Assembly: GCF_003991135.1 (NCBI RefSeq)
Contig: NZ_CP016379.1
Location: forward strand, 1,550,001-1,614,000
Length of the DNA stretch: 64,000 nucleotides
Reading direction: 5' to 3'
Source of the DNA: Anoxybacter fermentans
GTDB lineage: Bacteria; Bacillota; Halanaerobiia; DY22613
Below, piece after piece: positions 25,974 through 35,167 of the stretch. Both the position numbers and the translations under genes were made by a program. Position 1 is the stretch's first letter, and each line of letters begins with the position of its first letter. The notes beneath the pieces are model-generated. The model searched no databases and had not been told where the DNA came from. It saw only the letters and a list, made by a program, of their open reading frames with translations.

Positions 25974-27803
25974 TTATTTTTCTTCATAATCTACATCTAC
26001 AACATTTTCGTCATTACCTTTATTTGCATTGGTATTGGTATTTGCTTGAGTTCCTGCATTATTTTGAGCCATATTGGCATAAATCTGTTTACTTAACTCG
26101 TGAAGGAGTTCTGTTAAAGCCTCAGTTTTGGCCTTAATCTCTTCAGTATTATTTCCTTGCAGAGCATTTTTAAGTTCATCTTTAGCTTTTTCAATTTTCT
26201 CTTTCAAGCCGGTATCAATTTTATCTCCATGTTCTTTAAGCTGTTTTTCAACCTGATATACCATGTTATCAGCATTGTTACGAATTTCGATCTCTTCCTG
26301 CCGTTTCTTATCTTCTTCAGCATGAGCTTCAGCTTCTTTAATCATCCGTTCAATCTCTTCTTCAGATAAGTTGGTAGTGGATTTGATTGTAATAGACTGT
26401 TCTTTACCGGTACCTAAATCTTTTGCTGAAACGTGGACAATTCCGTTTACGTCGATATCAAAAGTAACTTCAATTTGAGGAACTCCTCGTGGTGCAGGTG
26501 GAATACCGGTCAGTTGGAAACGGCCTAATGTTTTGTTATCTTTAGCCATCGCACGTTCGCCCTGCAGAACATGAATTTCTACAGAGGTCTGATTATCTGC
26601 AGCAGTAGTGAAAATTCTACTCTTAGAAGTAGGAATGGTAGTATTCCGTTCAATCAGTTTGGTAAAGACTCCTCCTAAGGTCTCAATACCTAAGGATAGA
26701 GGAGTTACATCTACCAATACAATATCATCATTGATATCCTCATTTAAAATTCCGGCCTGAATAGCTGCACCAATAGCTACTACCTCATCTGGATTTACAC
26801 CTTTATGAGGTTCTTTACCGATCAGATTTTTAATTGCTTCCTGAACAGCAGGGATACGGGTTGAACCACCAACAAGAATTACTTCATCTATATCCTGAGG
26901 AGTTAAACCTGCATCTTCCAGAGCTTGACGGGTTGGTTCTAATGTCTTTTCAACCAGGTCATGAGTCAGTTCATTAAATTTAGCTCTGGTCAGATCCATA
27001 TCCAAATGGACTGGACCCATATCGGTCTGGGTAATAAAGGGCAGATTAATATTAGTCTGCATAACACCAGAAAGCTCAATTTTAGCCTTTTCAGCAGCTT
27101 CTTTCAAACGCTGTAAGGCCATTTTATCTTTCCGTAAATCTACGCCGTGCTCTTTTTTGAACTCTTCAGCCAGATAATCAATAATTCTCTGGTCGAAATC
27201 GTCACCACCCAGATGGTTGTTACCGCTAGTTGCAATTACCTGAAACACACCATCACCGATCTCCAGAATGGAAACATCAAAAGTACCACCACCCAGGTCA
27301 AATACCAGAATGGTCTGATCCTTCTTTTTATCCAGACCATATGCCAGTGCAGCAGCAGTTGGCTCATTGATAATCCGTAAAACTTCCAGACCAGCAATTC
27401 TTCCCGCGTCTTTAGTTGCCTGACGCTGAGCATCGGTAAAGTAAGCAGGTACTGTAATAACTGCCTTAGTAACAGGTTCACCCAGATAAGCTTCTGCATC
27501 CCGTTTTAATTTTTGCAGGATCATAGCAGAGATTTCCTGTGGTGTGTAATCTTTACCGTTTAAATTTACCTTATAATCTTCTCCCATATGGCGTTTAATG
27601 GAAATCACAGTCTGTTCCGGGTTGGTAATAGCCTGACGCTTAGCAGCCTGACCAATCAAACGTTCACCTTTTTTCGAGAAAGCAACAACAGATGGAGTTG
27701 TACGTCCACCTTCAGCGTTGGGGATTACAACTGGTTCCCCACCTTCTATTACTGCCATACAGGAGTTAGTGGTACCAAGGTCAATACCGAGTACTTTTCC
27801 CAT
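25974..27803 (-). CDS. dnaK: Chaperone protein DnaK
   Basis: A 609-residue Hsp70. [17 protein letters not shown] starts the ATPase domain, followed by [14 protein letters not shown] and the [13 protein letters not shown] signature. The substrate-binding domain begins with [14 protein letters not shown], and the helical lid ends in an Asn/Thr-rich tail and [11 protein letters not shown]. Length is typical for Gram-positive DnaK. It folds and refolds proteins with DnaJ and GrpE. The ATG follows GGGAGG. It is the third gene of the hrcA operon. Confidence 0.98.
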   Translation of the reverse strand: MGKVLGIDLGTTNSCMAVIEGGEPVVIPNAEGGRTTPSVVAFSKKGERLIGQAAKRQAITNPEQTVISIKRHMGEDYKVNLNGKDYTPQEISAMILQKLKRDAEAYLGEPVTKAVITVPAYFTDAQRQATKDAGRIAGLEVLRIINEPTAAALAYGLDKKKDQTILVFDLGGGTFDVSILEIGDGVFQVIATSGNNHLGGDDFDQRIIDYLAEEFKKEHGVDLRKDKMALQRLKEAAEKAKIELSGVMQTNINLPFITQTDMGPVHLDMDLTRAKFNELTHDLVEKTLEPTRQALEDAGLTPQDIDEVILVGGSTRIPAVQEAIKNLIGKEPHKGVNPDEVVAIGAAIQAGILNEDINDDIVLVDVTPLSLGIETLGGVFTKLIERNTTIPTSKSRIFTTAADNQTSVEIHVLQGERAMAKDNKTLGRFQLTGIPPAPRGVPQIEVTFDIDVNGIVHVSAKDLGTGKEQSITIKSTTNLSEEEIERMIKEAEAHAEEDKKRQEEIEIRNNADNMVYQVEKQLKEHGDKIDTGLKEKIEKAKDELKNALQGNNTEEIKAKTEALTELLHELSKQIYANMAQNNAGTQANTNTNANKGNDENVVDVDYEEK

Positions 27804-27858
27804 AACTTATTCCTCCCTTTACATTTCCACTAATTTGTGGAATAAATTTGATAATCAT

Positions 27859-28584
27859 TTATTCTGCAACCTTAACCATAGCCGGGCGCAGTACTCGCCC
27901 TTTATAATAATAACCTTTCTGTAATACAGCAATAATGGTATCTTCAACTACTCCTTCTGGAGCAGGTTCTTTCATTACTGCATGATGGAGGTGAGGATCA
28001 AAAATTTCCCCTTCAGCTTCAATAGGGGTAACACCTTCTTTTTCAAGAAGGTTAAGAAGCTGCTTATAGATCATCTCTACACCTTTAACAAAACTTTCAT
28101 CATTGTTTTGTTCAACACTCAAAGCCCGTTCAAAATTATCAATAATCGGCAAAAGTTCAGCTAACAGTCTCTCATTGGCCCGGGCCTTATGTTCTTCCAT
28201 TTCCTGTGCCACCCGGCGCCGATAGTTATTAAAATCAGCCTGAAGTCTGCTCAACTTATCAATCAGATTCTTCTTTTCCTCTTCTAGCTTTTTCTTTTCC
28301 TCTTCTAAAGCTAAAACTTCAGGAGATTTTTCCTCTCCCGCCTCTTTATCAGTATCTGTATTTTCCACACTACTATCTTCTGCTTCGTCTACTTCAGCTT
28401 CATCTTCTCCATCACTAACAGCTTTTTCTTTCTGTTCTTCAGTAAACTGCTCTTTGTCAATAACCTCTTCTCTCTGCTCTTCTTCAATATGTTCATCAAC
28501 TTTAACTTCTTCCTTCTCTTCTTCTTTAATTGATTTTACATTTTCCTGTTCCTGACGTCCTAATTTTTCACCCATTTCATCCAT
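27859..28584 (-). CDS. grpE: Nucleotide exchange factor GrpE
   Basis: About 241 residues. The first about 100 residues are an unusually long Glu/Lys/Asp-rich segment, then a coiled coil (LEEEKKNLIDKLSRLQADFNNYRRR) and the four-helix/beta domain with LLPIIDNFERAL, GVEMIYKQLLNLLEKEGV, DPHLHHAVM and GYYYKGRVLRPAMVKV. Usual GrpE is 180-210 residues, so the acidic head is long. It releases ADP from DnaK. The ATG at 28584 is preferred; a GTG four codons upstream has no ribosome site. Confidence 0.94.
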   Translation of the reverse strand: MDEMGEKLGRQEQENVKSIKEEEKEEVKVDEHIEEEQREEVIDKEQFTEEQKEKAVSDGEDEAEVDEAEDSSVENTDTDKEAGEEKSPEVLALEEEKKKLEEEKKNLIDKLSRLQADFNNYRRRVAQEMEEHKARANERLLAELLPIIDNFERALSVEQNNDESFVKGVEMIYKQLLNLLEKEGVTPIEAEGEIFDPHLHHAVMKEPAPEGVVEDTIIAVLQKGYYYKGRVLRPAMVKVAE

Positions 28585-28607
28585 TTTAACACCCACTTTT
28601 CATAAAT

Positions 28608-29645
28608 TTATTCATCTTTTTCTGAAAGAATCTTTGAAAGAGTATTTGCAACATATTGAACCACAGCAATAACCTTCCCGTATTCCATACGGGTTGGTCC
28701 TAAGATTCCAATTCGTCCTATCGGCCTGCCATTTACGGAATAAGTTGCAGAAATAATACTGCAATCCTGCATCTCTTTGTGGGGGTTTTCCTGCCCAATT
28801 GTAATCTGAATAGTCTCATCATTATCACTCTGGTTCAATATGTTATATAACAATTCTCTTTTTTCCAACATATTCATCATTGTTTTCAATTTTTTAAGAT
28901 CAGCAAATTCAGGCTGATCTATCATATAAGAAGTTCCATCAAGAAAAATTTGCTGCAATTTCTTTTTCACATCTTCTAAAAGTTCTTCATATAAAATCTT
29001 TATAACATCTGATAATATATCATAACGATTAACCAATTCTCTCTCTAACTTTTTCATTAAAACAGAATCAATCTCTTCTAAAGTCATACCCTGAAGCCTA
29101 TCATTAAGAAAATCGGAAATCTGGCCCAATTCTTTACGACTCATAGTTACGGGTATAGAAAAAATCTGATTATGCACCATACCGCTATCTGTTACCAGAA
29201 CCGCAACCACTTTCCGACTTGTCAGAGGAATCAATTGGAGATGTTGAAAGATAGTCTGCTCGAAATTAGGAACTAGCCCCAGGGAAATATAATGGGTAAG
29301 TTGGGATAACATCCTGGTGGTCTCCTGAATCAGATCATGAATTTGCCGTTTTTTAGTGAAAAAAATCTGATCCACTTCTTCCGAAATCGAAGGTAAATCA
29401 TTGGATTTCATAAGTGCATCCACAAAAATTCTATATCCTTTATCTGAAGGTATTCTACCTGCTGATGCATGAGGTTGTTCTAAGTATCCCATTGCTTCCA
29501 AATCAGCCATCTCATTTCGGATCGTTGCTGGACTAACACCAAAATTATAACGCCGTGTTAAAGTCCGGGAGCCAATGGGCTCTGCTGTAAGGATATATTC
29601 ACGAATAACTGCCTCTAAAATTGCCCACTTTCGACCATCCAGCAT
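28608..29645 (-). CDS. hrcA: Heat-inducible transcription repressor HrcA
   Basis: A 345-residue repressor that binds CIRCE. The winged-helix N-terminus has EAVIREYILTAEPIGSRTL and SPATIRNEMADLEAMGYLEQPHASAGRIPSD; the GAF-like and C-terminal domains follow, with IGILGPTRMEYGKVI near the end. The ATG at 29645, behind a GGGGGCGGG ribosome site, is chosen because the frame extending to 29732 would cover the CIRCE operator and part of the promoter. It is the first gene of hrcA-grpE-dnaK-dnaJ and is autoregulated. Confidence 0.96.
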   Translation of the reverse strand: MLDGRKWAILEAVIREYILTAEPIGSRTLTRRYNFGVSPATIRNEMADLEAMGYLEQPHASAGRIPSDKGYRIFVDALMKSNDLPSISEEVDQIFFTKKRQIHDLIQETTRMLSQLTHYISLGLVPNFEQTIFQHLQLIPLTSRKVVAVLVTDSGMVHNQIFSIPVTMSRKELGQISDFLNDRLQGMTLEEIDSVLMKKLERELVNRYDILSDVIKILYEELLEDVKKKLQQIFLDGTSYMIDQPEFADLKKLKTMMNMLEKRELLYNILNQSDNDETIQITIGQENPHKEMQDCSIISATYSVNGRPIGRIGILGPTRMEYGKVIAVVQYVANTLSKILSEKDE

Positions 29646-29662
29646 TTTTCCCGCCCCCTTTG

Positions 29663-29689
29663 TTAGCACTCGTCCTGAATGAGTGCTAA
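29663..29689 (-). promoter_or_regulatory. CIRCE operator (HrcA binding site)
   Basis: A perfect TTAGCACTC-N9-GAGTGCTAA inverted repeat lies 18 bases before the hrcA start. This is the consensus CIRCE element, so the operon is repressed by HrcA and induced by heat. Confidence 0.97.
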
Positions 29690-29703
29690 TAATCACTATT
29701 TTA

Positions 29704-29732
29704 AAAATAACACTCACTTTTCGGAATGTCAA
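29704..29732 (-). promoter_or_regulatory. Sigma-A promoter of the hrcA operon
   Basis: On the minus strand TTGACA (29727-29732), a 17-base spacer and TATTTT (29704-29709), just upstream of CIRCE, so HrcA binding would cover the transcription start. Confidence 0.75.
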
Positions 29733-29803
29733 ATCAGATTATTCTCGATTATTTGAGACTAATTTAAAATAACTCACGATTTCTTCAATTTTCTTCTTTG
29801 CCT

Positions 29804-30940
29804 TTAAAGCAAGAATTCGGCAAAAACTTCATTCCCGAGAAAAAGTCCTTTTTCTGTTAAGGCAAGGTAATTTCCTTTAAGATTGAGAAGCCCCAGTTTG
29901 ATAAGTTTTTTTATTTGTGTCCCGTAAATCTCCAACAAAGATTCACCAAACCTCTTCCTAAATTCGTCTAAACTGACCCCTTCCAGAACTCTAAGCCCCA
30001 TAATTACAAATTCTTCCATTTGATCTTTGCAAGTTAGGTGAAGTTCCTCCTGCCTTGGGAGTTTGTTTCGAGTCAGGCAGCTGATATATTCTTCCAAATC
30101 ATCGGTATTTTGATAACGAAGAGAGCCAAAAAATCCATGGGCTCCAGGGCCAACTCCAAGATACGGCTTATAATGCCAGTAACCCAGATTATGGCGCGAG
30201 GCATAACCTGGCCGGGCAAAGTTAGAAATCTCGTAGTGTTCAAACCCTGCATTTTTAAGTGTATTGATCGCATCCTGATACATCCAATATTCAGTATCTT
30301 CATCAACAGGCTTCAACTTACCATTAAGATAATCGTAATAAAATGGGGTATTCTCCTCAATCTTTAAATTGTAGAGACTCAAATGTTCAGGATTGAGTTT
30401 AAGAGCTATTTCAAGCGAATCCTGCCAGTCCTTTCTGGTTTGTCCAGGGATAGCAAAGATCAGGTCCAAATTGATATTGTCAAAACCTACTTCCCGAACT
30501 GTATAATAAGTCTTAAGTGCCTCAGATAAATTATGAACCCTCCCTAAATACTGAAGTATGCGGTCATCAAATGCCTGCACTCCTATACTTATCCGGTTAA
30601 TTCCAGCCTCCCGCATAATCTTAAGATCTTTTTCCACTCCGGTGGCAGGATTCATCTCACAGGTGATCTCAGCTCCTTCTTTAACTGGAAAATGTTCTTT
30701 AACCCCCTCAATAATCCTGGCCAGTTCCTCACCTGAAAGACAGGTGGGAGTCCCTCCCCCTAGATAGATCGTCTCAAGGATAGTTTGGTCATATTCCTGG
30801 CTTAAAAGAGAAAGCTCAGAAAAAAGAGCTAGCAGAAACTCTTCTGCTAACTCTTTTTTATATTCAAAAGAAATGAAATCACAGTAATTACATTTTCGCA
30901 AACAGAAAGGAATATGAATATATAATCCGCAGCTTTCCAT
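29804..30940 (-). CDS. hemW: Radical SAM heme chaperone HemW
   Basis: A 378-residue radical-SAM protein: LYIHIPFCLRKCNYCDF carries the 4Fe-4S Cys cluster, followed by YLGGGTPTCLS, ITCEMNPAT, GINRISIGVQAFDD, NLDLIFAIPGQT and a HemN C-terminal domain. It is shorter than true HemN oxygenase-independent coproporphyrinogen oxidase and fits HemW, which inserts heme into proteins. The ATG at 30940 follows TAGGAGG. It is downstream of lepA and upstream of hrcA, as in B. subtilis. Confidence 0.9.
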   Translation of the reverse strand: MESCGLYIHIPFCLRKCNYCDFISFEYKKELAEEFLLALFSELSLLSQEYDQTILETIYLGGGTPTCLSGEELARIIEGVKEHFPVKEGAEITCEMNPATGVEKDLKIMREAGINRISIGVQAFDDRILQYLGRVHNLSEALKTYYTVREVGFDNINLDLIFAIPGQTRKDWQDSLEIALKLNPEHLSLYNLKIEENTPFYYDYLNGKLKPVDEDTEYWMYQDAINTLKNAGFEHYEISNFARPGYASRHNLGYWHYKPYLGVGPGAHGFFGSLRYQNTDDLEEYISCLTRNKLPRQEELHLTCKDQMEEFVIMGLRVLEGVSLDEFRKRFGESLLEIYGTQIKKLIKLGLLNLKGNYLALTEKGLFLGNEVFAEFLL

Positions 30941-30979
30941 CAATAAATCCTCCTAAAGTCAACGGCTACTTTTTATCCT

Positions 30980-31163
30980 TGATTTTACTACAAAAAGCTA
31001 ATTTTTCGCTTCAAAAGAAATTTTTCGAACCATCTAAAGTTTAGTTTCAGTAACTTGATTAGCTCATCACATCCGGTGATGAGACCATTCTTTTCAATCT
31101 CACCAAGATGGTTTAACGAAAAATTTCTATTGCGCTCAAAATTAGCTTTTTGCAGTTTAATCA
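30980..31163 (+). repeat. LPE palindromic element, copy E (short class)
   Basis: 184 bp, from TGATTTTACTAC to GCAGTTTAATCA, flanked on both sides by TCCT as a perfect 4-bp direct repeat. The inner hairpin is CTCATCACATCCGGTGATGAG. It is most similar to copy F; both share CTCACCAAGATGG where others have CTCACTAAGATGG. Confidence 0.93.
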
Positions 31164-31205
31164 TCCTTTGATAAAATCTAAATCGTACATTAAATGAACC
31201 CATTT

Positions 31206-31616
31206 TTATCCCCTTATTTTTTGCTTTTCAATATATTCACGGATTGTTTCTTCAGAAATGGAACCTATTGTTTCAATGTAATAAGACGAATTCCAGAGAT
31301 GACCTTTCCAAAGCTGTTCTTTAAGTTCAGGGTATTTCATAAATAATTTTCTTGCACTTATCCCTTTCAACATCTTAACAATATAAGACGGTGCTATTTT
31401 TGGATGTGCAGACACATAGATACGGACATGGTCGGGCATGATTTCCATCGTATGAATAGTAAAACCTTTTTCTTCAGCAATTTCTAAAAACAAACGCTTT
31501 AAGTATTCGTCAATACCTCCTTTTAATACTGATTTTCGATTTTTTACCGTCCATACGATATGATAATTAACATTATAAATACAAGTTCTAGCATAAATTA
31601 AGTCGTTTTTTTTCAT
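31206..31616 (-). CDS. tnpA: IS200-like TnpA transposase (Y1/HUH family) with an altered HUH motif
   Basis: A 136-residue transposase of the IS200/IS605 Y1 type. It has NVNYHIVWTVKNRKSVLKGG, IMPDHVRIYVSAHPKIAPS and LWKGHLWNSSYYIETIGSIS, and the catalytic-Tyr region EETIREYIEKQ. Length is full. The metal-binding HUH motif reads HVR: the codon is CGT where His would be CAT, so DNA cleavage is probably impaired. It lies between LPE copies E and F, which have the same orientation. No accessory tnpB gene is present. Upstream, ATACCATAT and ATATGGTAT form an inverted repeat around 31627-31685 that may be part of an element end. Confidence 0.88.
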   Translation of the reverse strand: MKKNDLIYARTCIYNVNYHIVWTVKNRKSVLKGGIDEYLKRLFLEIAEEKGFTIHTMEIMPDHVRIYVSAHPKIAPSYIVKMLKGISARKLFMKYPELKEQLWKGHLWNSSYYIETIGSISEETIREYIEKQKIRG

Positions 31617-31684
31617 ACAGTTAGTATACCATATTTCATCTACAAATTCAATAATATCAATATTTTTGGGTAATATATATGGTA

Positions 31685-31868
31685 TGATTAAACTGCAAAA
31701 AGCTAATTTTTCACTTCAAAAAAATTTTTTCAAACCATCTAAAGTTCGATTTCAGTGACTTGATTAGCTTATCACATCCTATGATGAGACCGTTCTTTTC
31801 AATCTCACCAAGATGGTTTAACGAAAAATTTCTATTGCGCTCAAAATTAACTTTTTGCAGTTTAATCA
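31685..31868 (+). repeat. LPE palindromic element, copy F (short class)
   Basis: 184 bp, from TGATTAAACTGC to GCAGTTTAATCA, closest to copy E. No clean direct repeat is found (GGTA on the left, TAGT on the right). The inner hairpin is weakened (TTATCACATCCTATGATGAG). With the lepA terminator it fills the 314-base gap between tnpA and lepA. Confidence 0.92.
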
Positions 31869-31887
31869 TAGTATCAAAAAAGTAATA

Positions 31888-31924
31888 AAAAACCCTCCCA
31901 CCAAATTTGGTGAGAGAGTTTTTT
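31888..31924 (-). terminator. Terminator of lepA
   Basis: AAAAACCCTC..CACCAAA paired with TTTGGTG..GAGTTTTTT makes a long stem ending in T runs on both strands, 7 bases after the lepA stop. Confidence 0.82.
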
Positions 31925-31930
31925 CATTTA

Positions 31931-33742
31931 TCATTCATCATCATTAATCTTCAGTACTGCCATAAAAGCTTCCTGTGGAATTTCTACATTACCCACAGCC
32001 TTCATCCGCTTTTTACCAGCCTTTTGCTTCTCTAATAGTTTTTTCTTTCGGGTTACATCACCACCATAACACTTGGCCAGTACATTTTTTCGTTTTGCCT
32101 TTATATTCACCCGGGCAATTACTTTAGTTCCAATAGCAGCTTGAATAGGTACCTCAAATAGCTGTCTTGGAATATATTCCTTAAGTTTCCGACATAACTG
32201 CTGTCCTCTATGATAAGCATCATCTTCATGGACAATAACGGATAAAGCATCTACCGGCTTACCATTGATCAATACATCCAGTTTCACCAGTTTACTTTCC
32301 TGATAACCTTTCAATTCATAGTCAAGGGTTGCATAACCCCTGGTTCGGGATTTAAGTTGGTCAAAGAAATCAATAATAATCTCACTTAATGGAATATCAT
32401 AGACCAGTTTAACCCGATCAGTATCAATATACTGCATATCCTTAAAAGTTCCCCGACGTTTTTGACAAAGCTCCATACCCTATCCTACATAACTCTCAGG
32501 AAGAATAATAGTAGCCTGAACATATGGTTCTTCAATCTTTTCAATTTGGCCCCGATCCGGGAATAGTGCCGGATTACCAATCTCCTGTACCTCACCATTT
32601 TTTAAATGGACCCGATAGACAACAGAAGGTGCTGTCATAACCAGATCCAGACCATATTCTCTTTCTAAGCGTTCTTGAATAACTTCCATATGAAGTAAAC
32701 CTAAAAAACCACAGCGGAAACCGAATCCTAAAGCTTCTGAGGTCTCCGGTTCATAAACAAAAGAAGCATCATTTAACTGTAATTTCTCGATTGCCTCCCG
32801 CAATTCTTCATAATCACTGCTATCAACAGGATAAAGACCTGCAAATACCATAGGTTTTACCTGCTGATAACCCGGAAGCGGTTTTGAAGCAGGATTTTTG
32901 GCATCGGTAATAGTATCACCTACACGACAATTCTTTACATCTTTAATACCGGCAGTTACATAACCAACTTCACCCGCTGAGAGTTGTTCAACGGGAGTCA
33001 TTGCAGGAGTGAAAACACCTACATTATCCACTTCATAGGTCTTGTCCGAAGCCATTAGCTTAATTTTCATTCCCGGCTTTATAATTCCATCCACAACTCG
33101 AATATAAGCCACAACTCCAAGATAGGGATCATACATGGAGTCAAAGACAAGAGCTTTTAAGGGCTCGTCCTCTTTACCGGAAGGAGTAGGGACTCTCTGG
33201 ACCACTGCTTCTAAAACATCTATAACTCCCTCTCCTGTTTTGGCACTACAGAGAATCGCCTCATCAGGATCAATCCCCATATCTGCTAATTCTAATTTGA
33301 CATAGTCAGGCCGTGCATTGGGTAAGTCAATTTTATTGATGACAGGAATAATCTCCAGATCGTTCTCTAATGCCAGATAGACATTAGCCAGAGTCTGCGC
33401 CTCAACTCCCTGAGCAGCATCAATTACCAAAAGAGCCCCTTCGCATGCAGCCAGACTCCGCGATACCTCATAAGAAAAATCCACATGCCCAGGTGTATCA
33501 ATTAAGTTCAGGATATATTCTTCACCATCTTTAGCTTTATATTTTAAACGTACAGCCTGGGCTTTAATGGTAATACCCCGTTCCCGTTCAATATCCATAC
33601 TGTCTAAAATTTGTTCTTTTAACTCCCGCTCGGAGATAGCACCTGTATATTCTAACAAACGGTCAGCAAGGGTAGATTTACCGTGGTCAATATGGGCAAT
33701 AATACAAAAGTTTCTGATTTTCTGGCTGACCTGTTTTTTCAT
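31931..33742 (-). pseudogene. lepA: Elongation factor 4 (LepA) interrupted by an in-frame UAG
   Basis: Read through, this is a full 603-codon EF4, a ribosomal back-translocase-type GTPase. It has the G domain with [23 protein letters not shown] and NKIDLPNA, the [21 protein letters not shown] block, the EFG-C region, and the EF4-specific C-terminal domain ([33 protein letters not shown]). Codon 421 (32480-32482) is TAG, right after [11 protein letters not shown] in the first strand of the EFG-C domain; the same frame resumes with [10 protein letters not shown]. Termination gives a 420-residue product. An ATG two codons after the stop, with AGGA 6-7 bases upstream of it, could restart a 182-residue piece. 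It starts at the ATG at 33742 behind AAAGGAGG. It may be a true nonsense mutation, readthrough, split translation or a sequence error. Confidence 0.88.
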
Positions 33743-33808
33743 TGTATGTTCCTCCTTTAAAAAGCCGAATCTAGACATTCTTCTAAAATTATAACATTCC
33801 TCTTTCTG

Positions 33809-35080
33809 TTAATCAAGAAGAAAGATCGGCTCTTCCTTTAAAAGCTCAGCAATTATTTCAGCCAGCAATTGCCCTGTATATACAGCTTCAGCTGTTGTAT
33901 TTCCCTGATATCCAACTTCGATCAATAGAGCATGAGGATGTAAATCTTGATTATACCTTTTGTTTTCCCTATTTTCTACCCTTCTTAAAAGTCCAGGGTA
34001 CATTTCCTGCATCTTAGCTGCCAGAGCTGTACAAAACTTAAAATTGGTTTCCCAATGTGGGTGTGCTTCTCTTTGCTCTTCTTTGGATAAATAATCCAGC
34101 TTCCCCTGTGTGACAATAAGCAATACTCGCGCAGCTTTTTTCCCTTTGATCTTTATGATATAATCATCACGGATTATATCTAGAGCATTATTTTTCCCAT
34201 CACGATGCAGATCAAGAACAATATCAAACGACTGCTCCCTTAATAATTTTTGAATCCCCTTACGGGCATTGTTATATGCATTGGCAAATACTTCTCCATC
34301 ATAACTGGTAGTATCGTGATATACTTCAACCCCCAGTTTCTTTAAACCCTCTGTTAATGCATCTCCCACTATTACAATATTACCCAGATGTGGTAACAGA
34401 GTATGCCAGAGATTATCCTGAGGATGAGAATCATCGATATAGGTTTCAGAAGTATGGGTATGATAAATAAGTACACGTGGTTTGCGTTTTATGGCCCTTT
34501 TTGAAGTATTTATAATCTTATCTTTTAGAACCCGCGGTTCAGCAGTTTTGGTTACATGAAGCATCTCTTCTTCTGGGATATCAAGATAAATTGTTCCCTT
34601 TTCACTCCTGATTACTTTTTTTTCACGGGCCAAAGCGGCAGGAACTTTTTCTTTTTTCTTCAAAGCTGCTACTGTTCTGATATTTTTATGGGATTTCAAA
34701 CTGGGGATACTTGAAGTCAGATAGGTTAAAGGTCTTTTAAAATCAATTCCCACTGTCCAATAAACAAAATAATTTATAAGGTTTTTCGGTTCTACTAAAA
34801 GTTCCATAAATCCCCGTTTTTTTATCTTACCATCTAGGGCTGGGATTCCCTCCGCAATTATAGATCTGGAGCGCTCACTATCAAGCTGCATCCATTTATA
34901 AATCTGATGAACCAATTTCTCAGGTGCTACTTTCTCAGATACTTCCAGATTAAACTGCACCACAAGTGAGGTTAACTGTTCTGGGTATGATATAAATTTA
35001 TGAATTATCAGTCCCACTATAAGAAAAAAAACTATAATATATAAAATAAGTATGATCTGAAATTTTTTTTCTCTTAACAT
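33809..35080 (-). CDS. spoIIP: Stage II sporulation protein P
   Basis: A 423-residue amidase/endopeptidase. An N-terminal membrane anchor (about 8-28) is followed by a variable region and the catalytic SpoIIP domain from about residue 190: RVLIYHTHTSETYID with zinc-ligand His, SFDIVLDLHRDGKN, and a C-terminal ALLIEVGYQGNTTAEA. SpoIIP works with SpoIID and SpoIIM to degrade peptidoglycan during forespore engulfment. The ATG follows AAAGGTGG. The order gpr-spoIIP-lepA-hemW is conserved in spore formers. Confidence 0.95.
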   Translation of the reverse strand: MLREKKFQIILILYIIVFFLIVGLIIHKFISYPEQLTSLVVQFNLEVSEKVAPEKLVHQIYKWMQLDSERSRSIIAEGIPALDGKIKKRGFMELLVEPKNLINYFVYWTVGIDFKRPLTYLTSSIPSLKSHKNIRTVAALKKKEKVPAALAREKKVIRSEKGTIYLDIPEEEMLHVTKTAEPRVLKDKIINTSKRAIKRKPRVLIYHTHTSETYIDDSHPQDNLWHTLLPHLGNIVIVGDALTEGLKKLGVEVYHDTTSYDGEVFANAYNNARKGIQKLLREQSFDIVLDLHRDGKNNALDIIRDDYIIKIKGKKAARVLLIVTQGKLDYLSKEEQREAHPHWETNFKFCTALAAKMQEMYPGLLRRVENRENKRYNQDLHPHALLIEVGYQGNTTAEAVYTGQLLAEIIAELLKEEPIFLLD

Positions 35081-35167
35081 GAAATAATCACCACCTTTAT
35101 CCCCTTCATAAAAATATATGAGAGGCAGGTAGTGATTATTCCATCAGTGCTGCATTGGGCTTTTTAG

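Noticed and set aside
29646-29732. Longer HrcA starting at 29732
   Set aside because: The extension would be encoded by the CIRCE operator and the sigma-A promoter, and lacks a ribosome site.
30980-31868. Copies E and F plus tnpA as one composite transposon
   Set aside because: Copy E has its own perfect 4-bp TCCT repeats on both sides, which shows an insertion of its own; no repeat brackets the whole E-to-F unit.
32480-32482. UAG in lepA read as pyrrolysine
   Set aside because: TAG is used as an ordinary stop by several genes here (cdd, the DUF3048 and DUF502 genes, ybeY, holA, the GNAT gene) and EF4 has no known need for pyrrolysine; no pyl genes are in the window.
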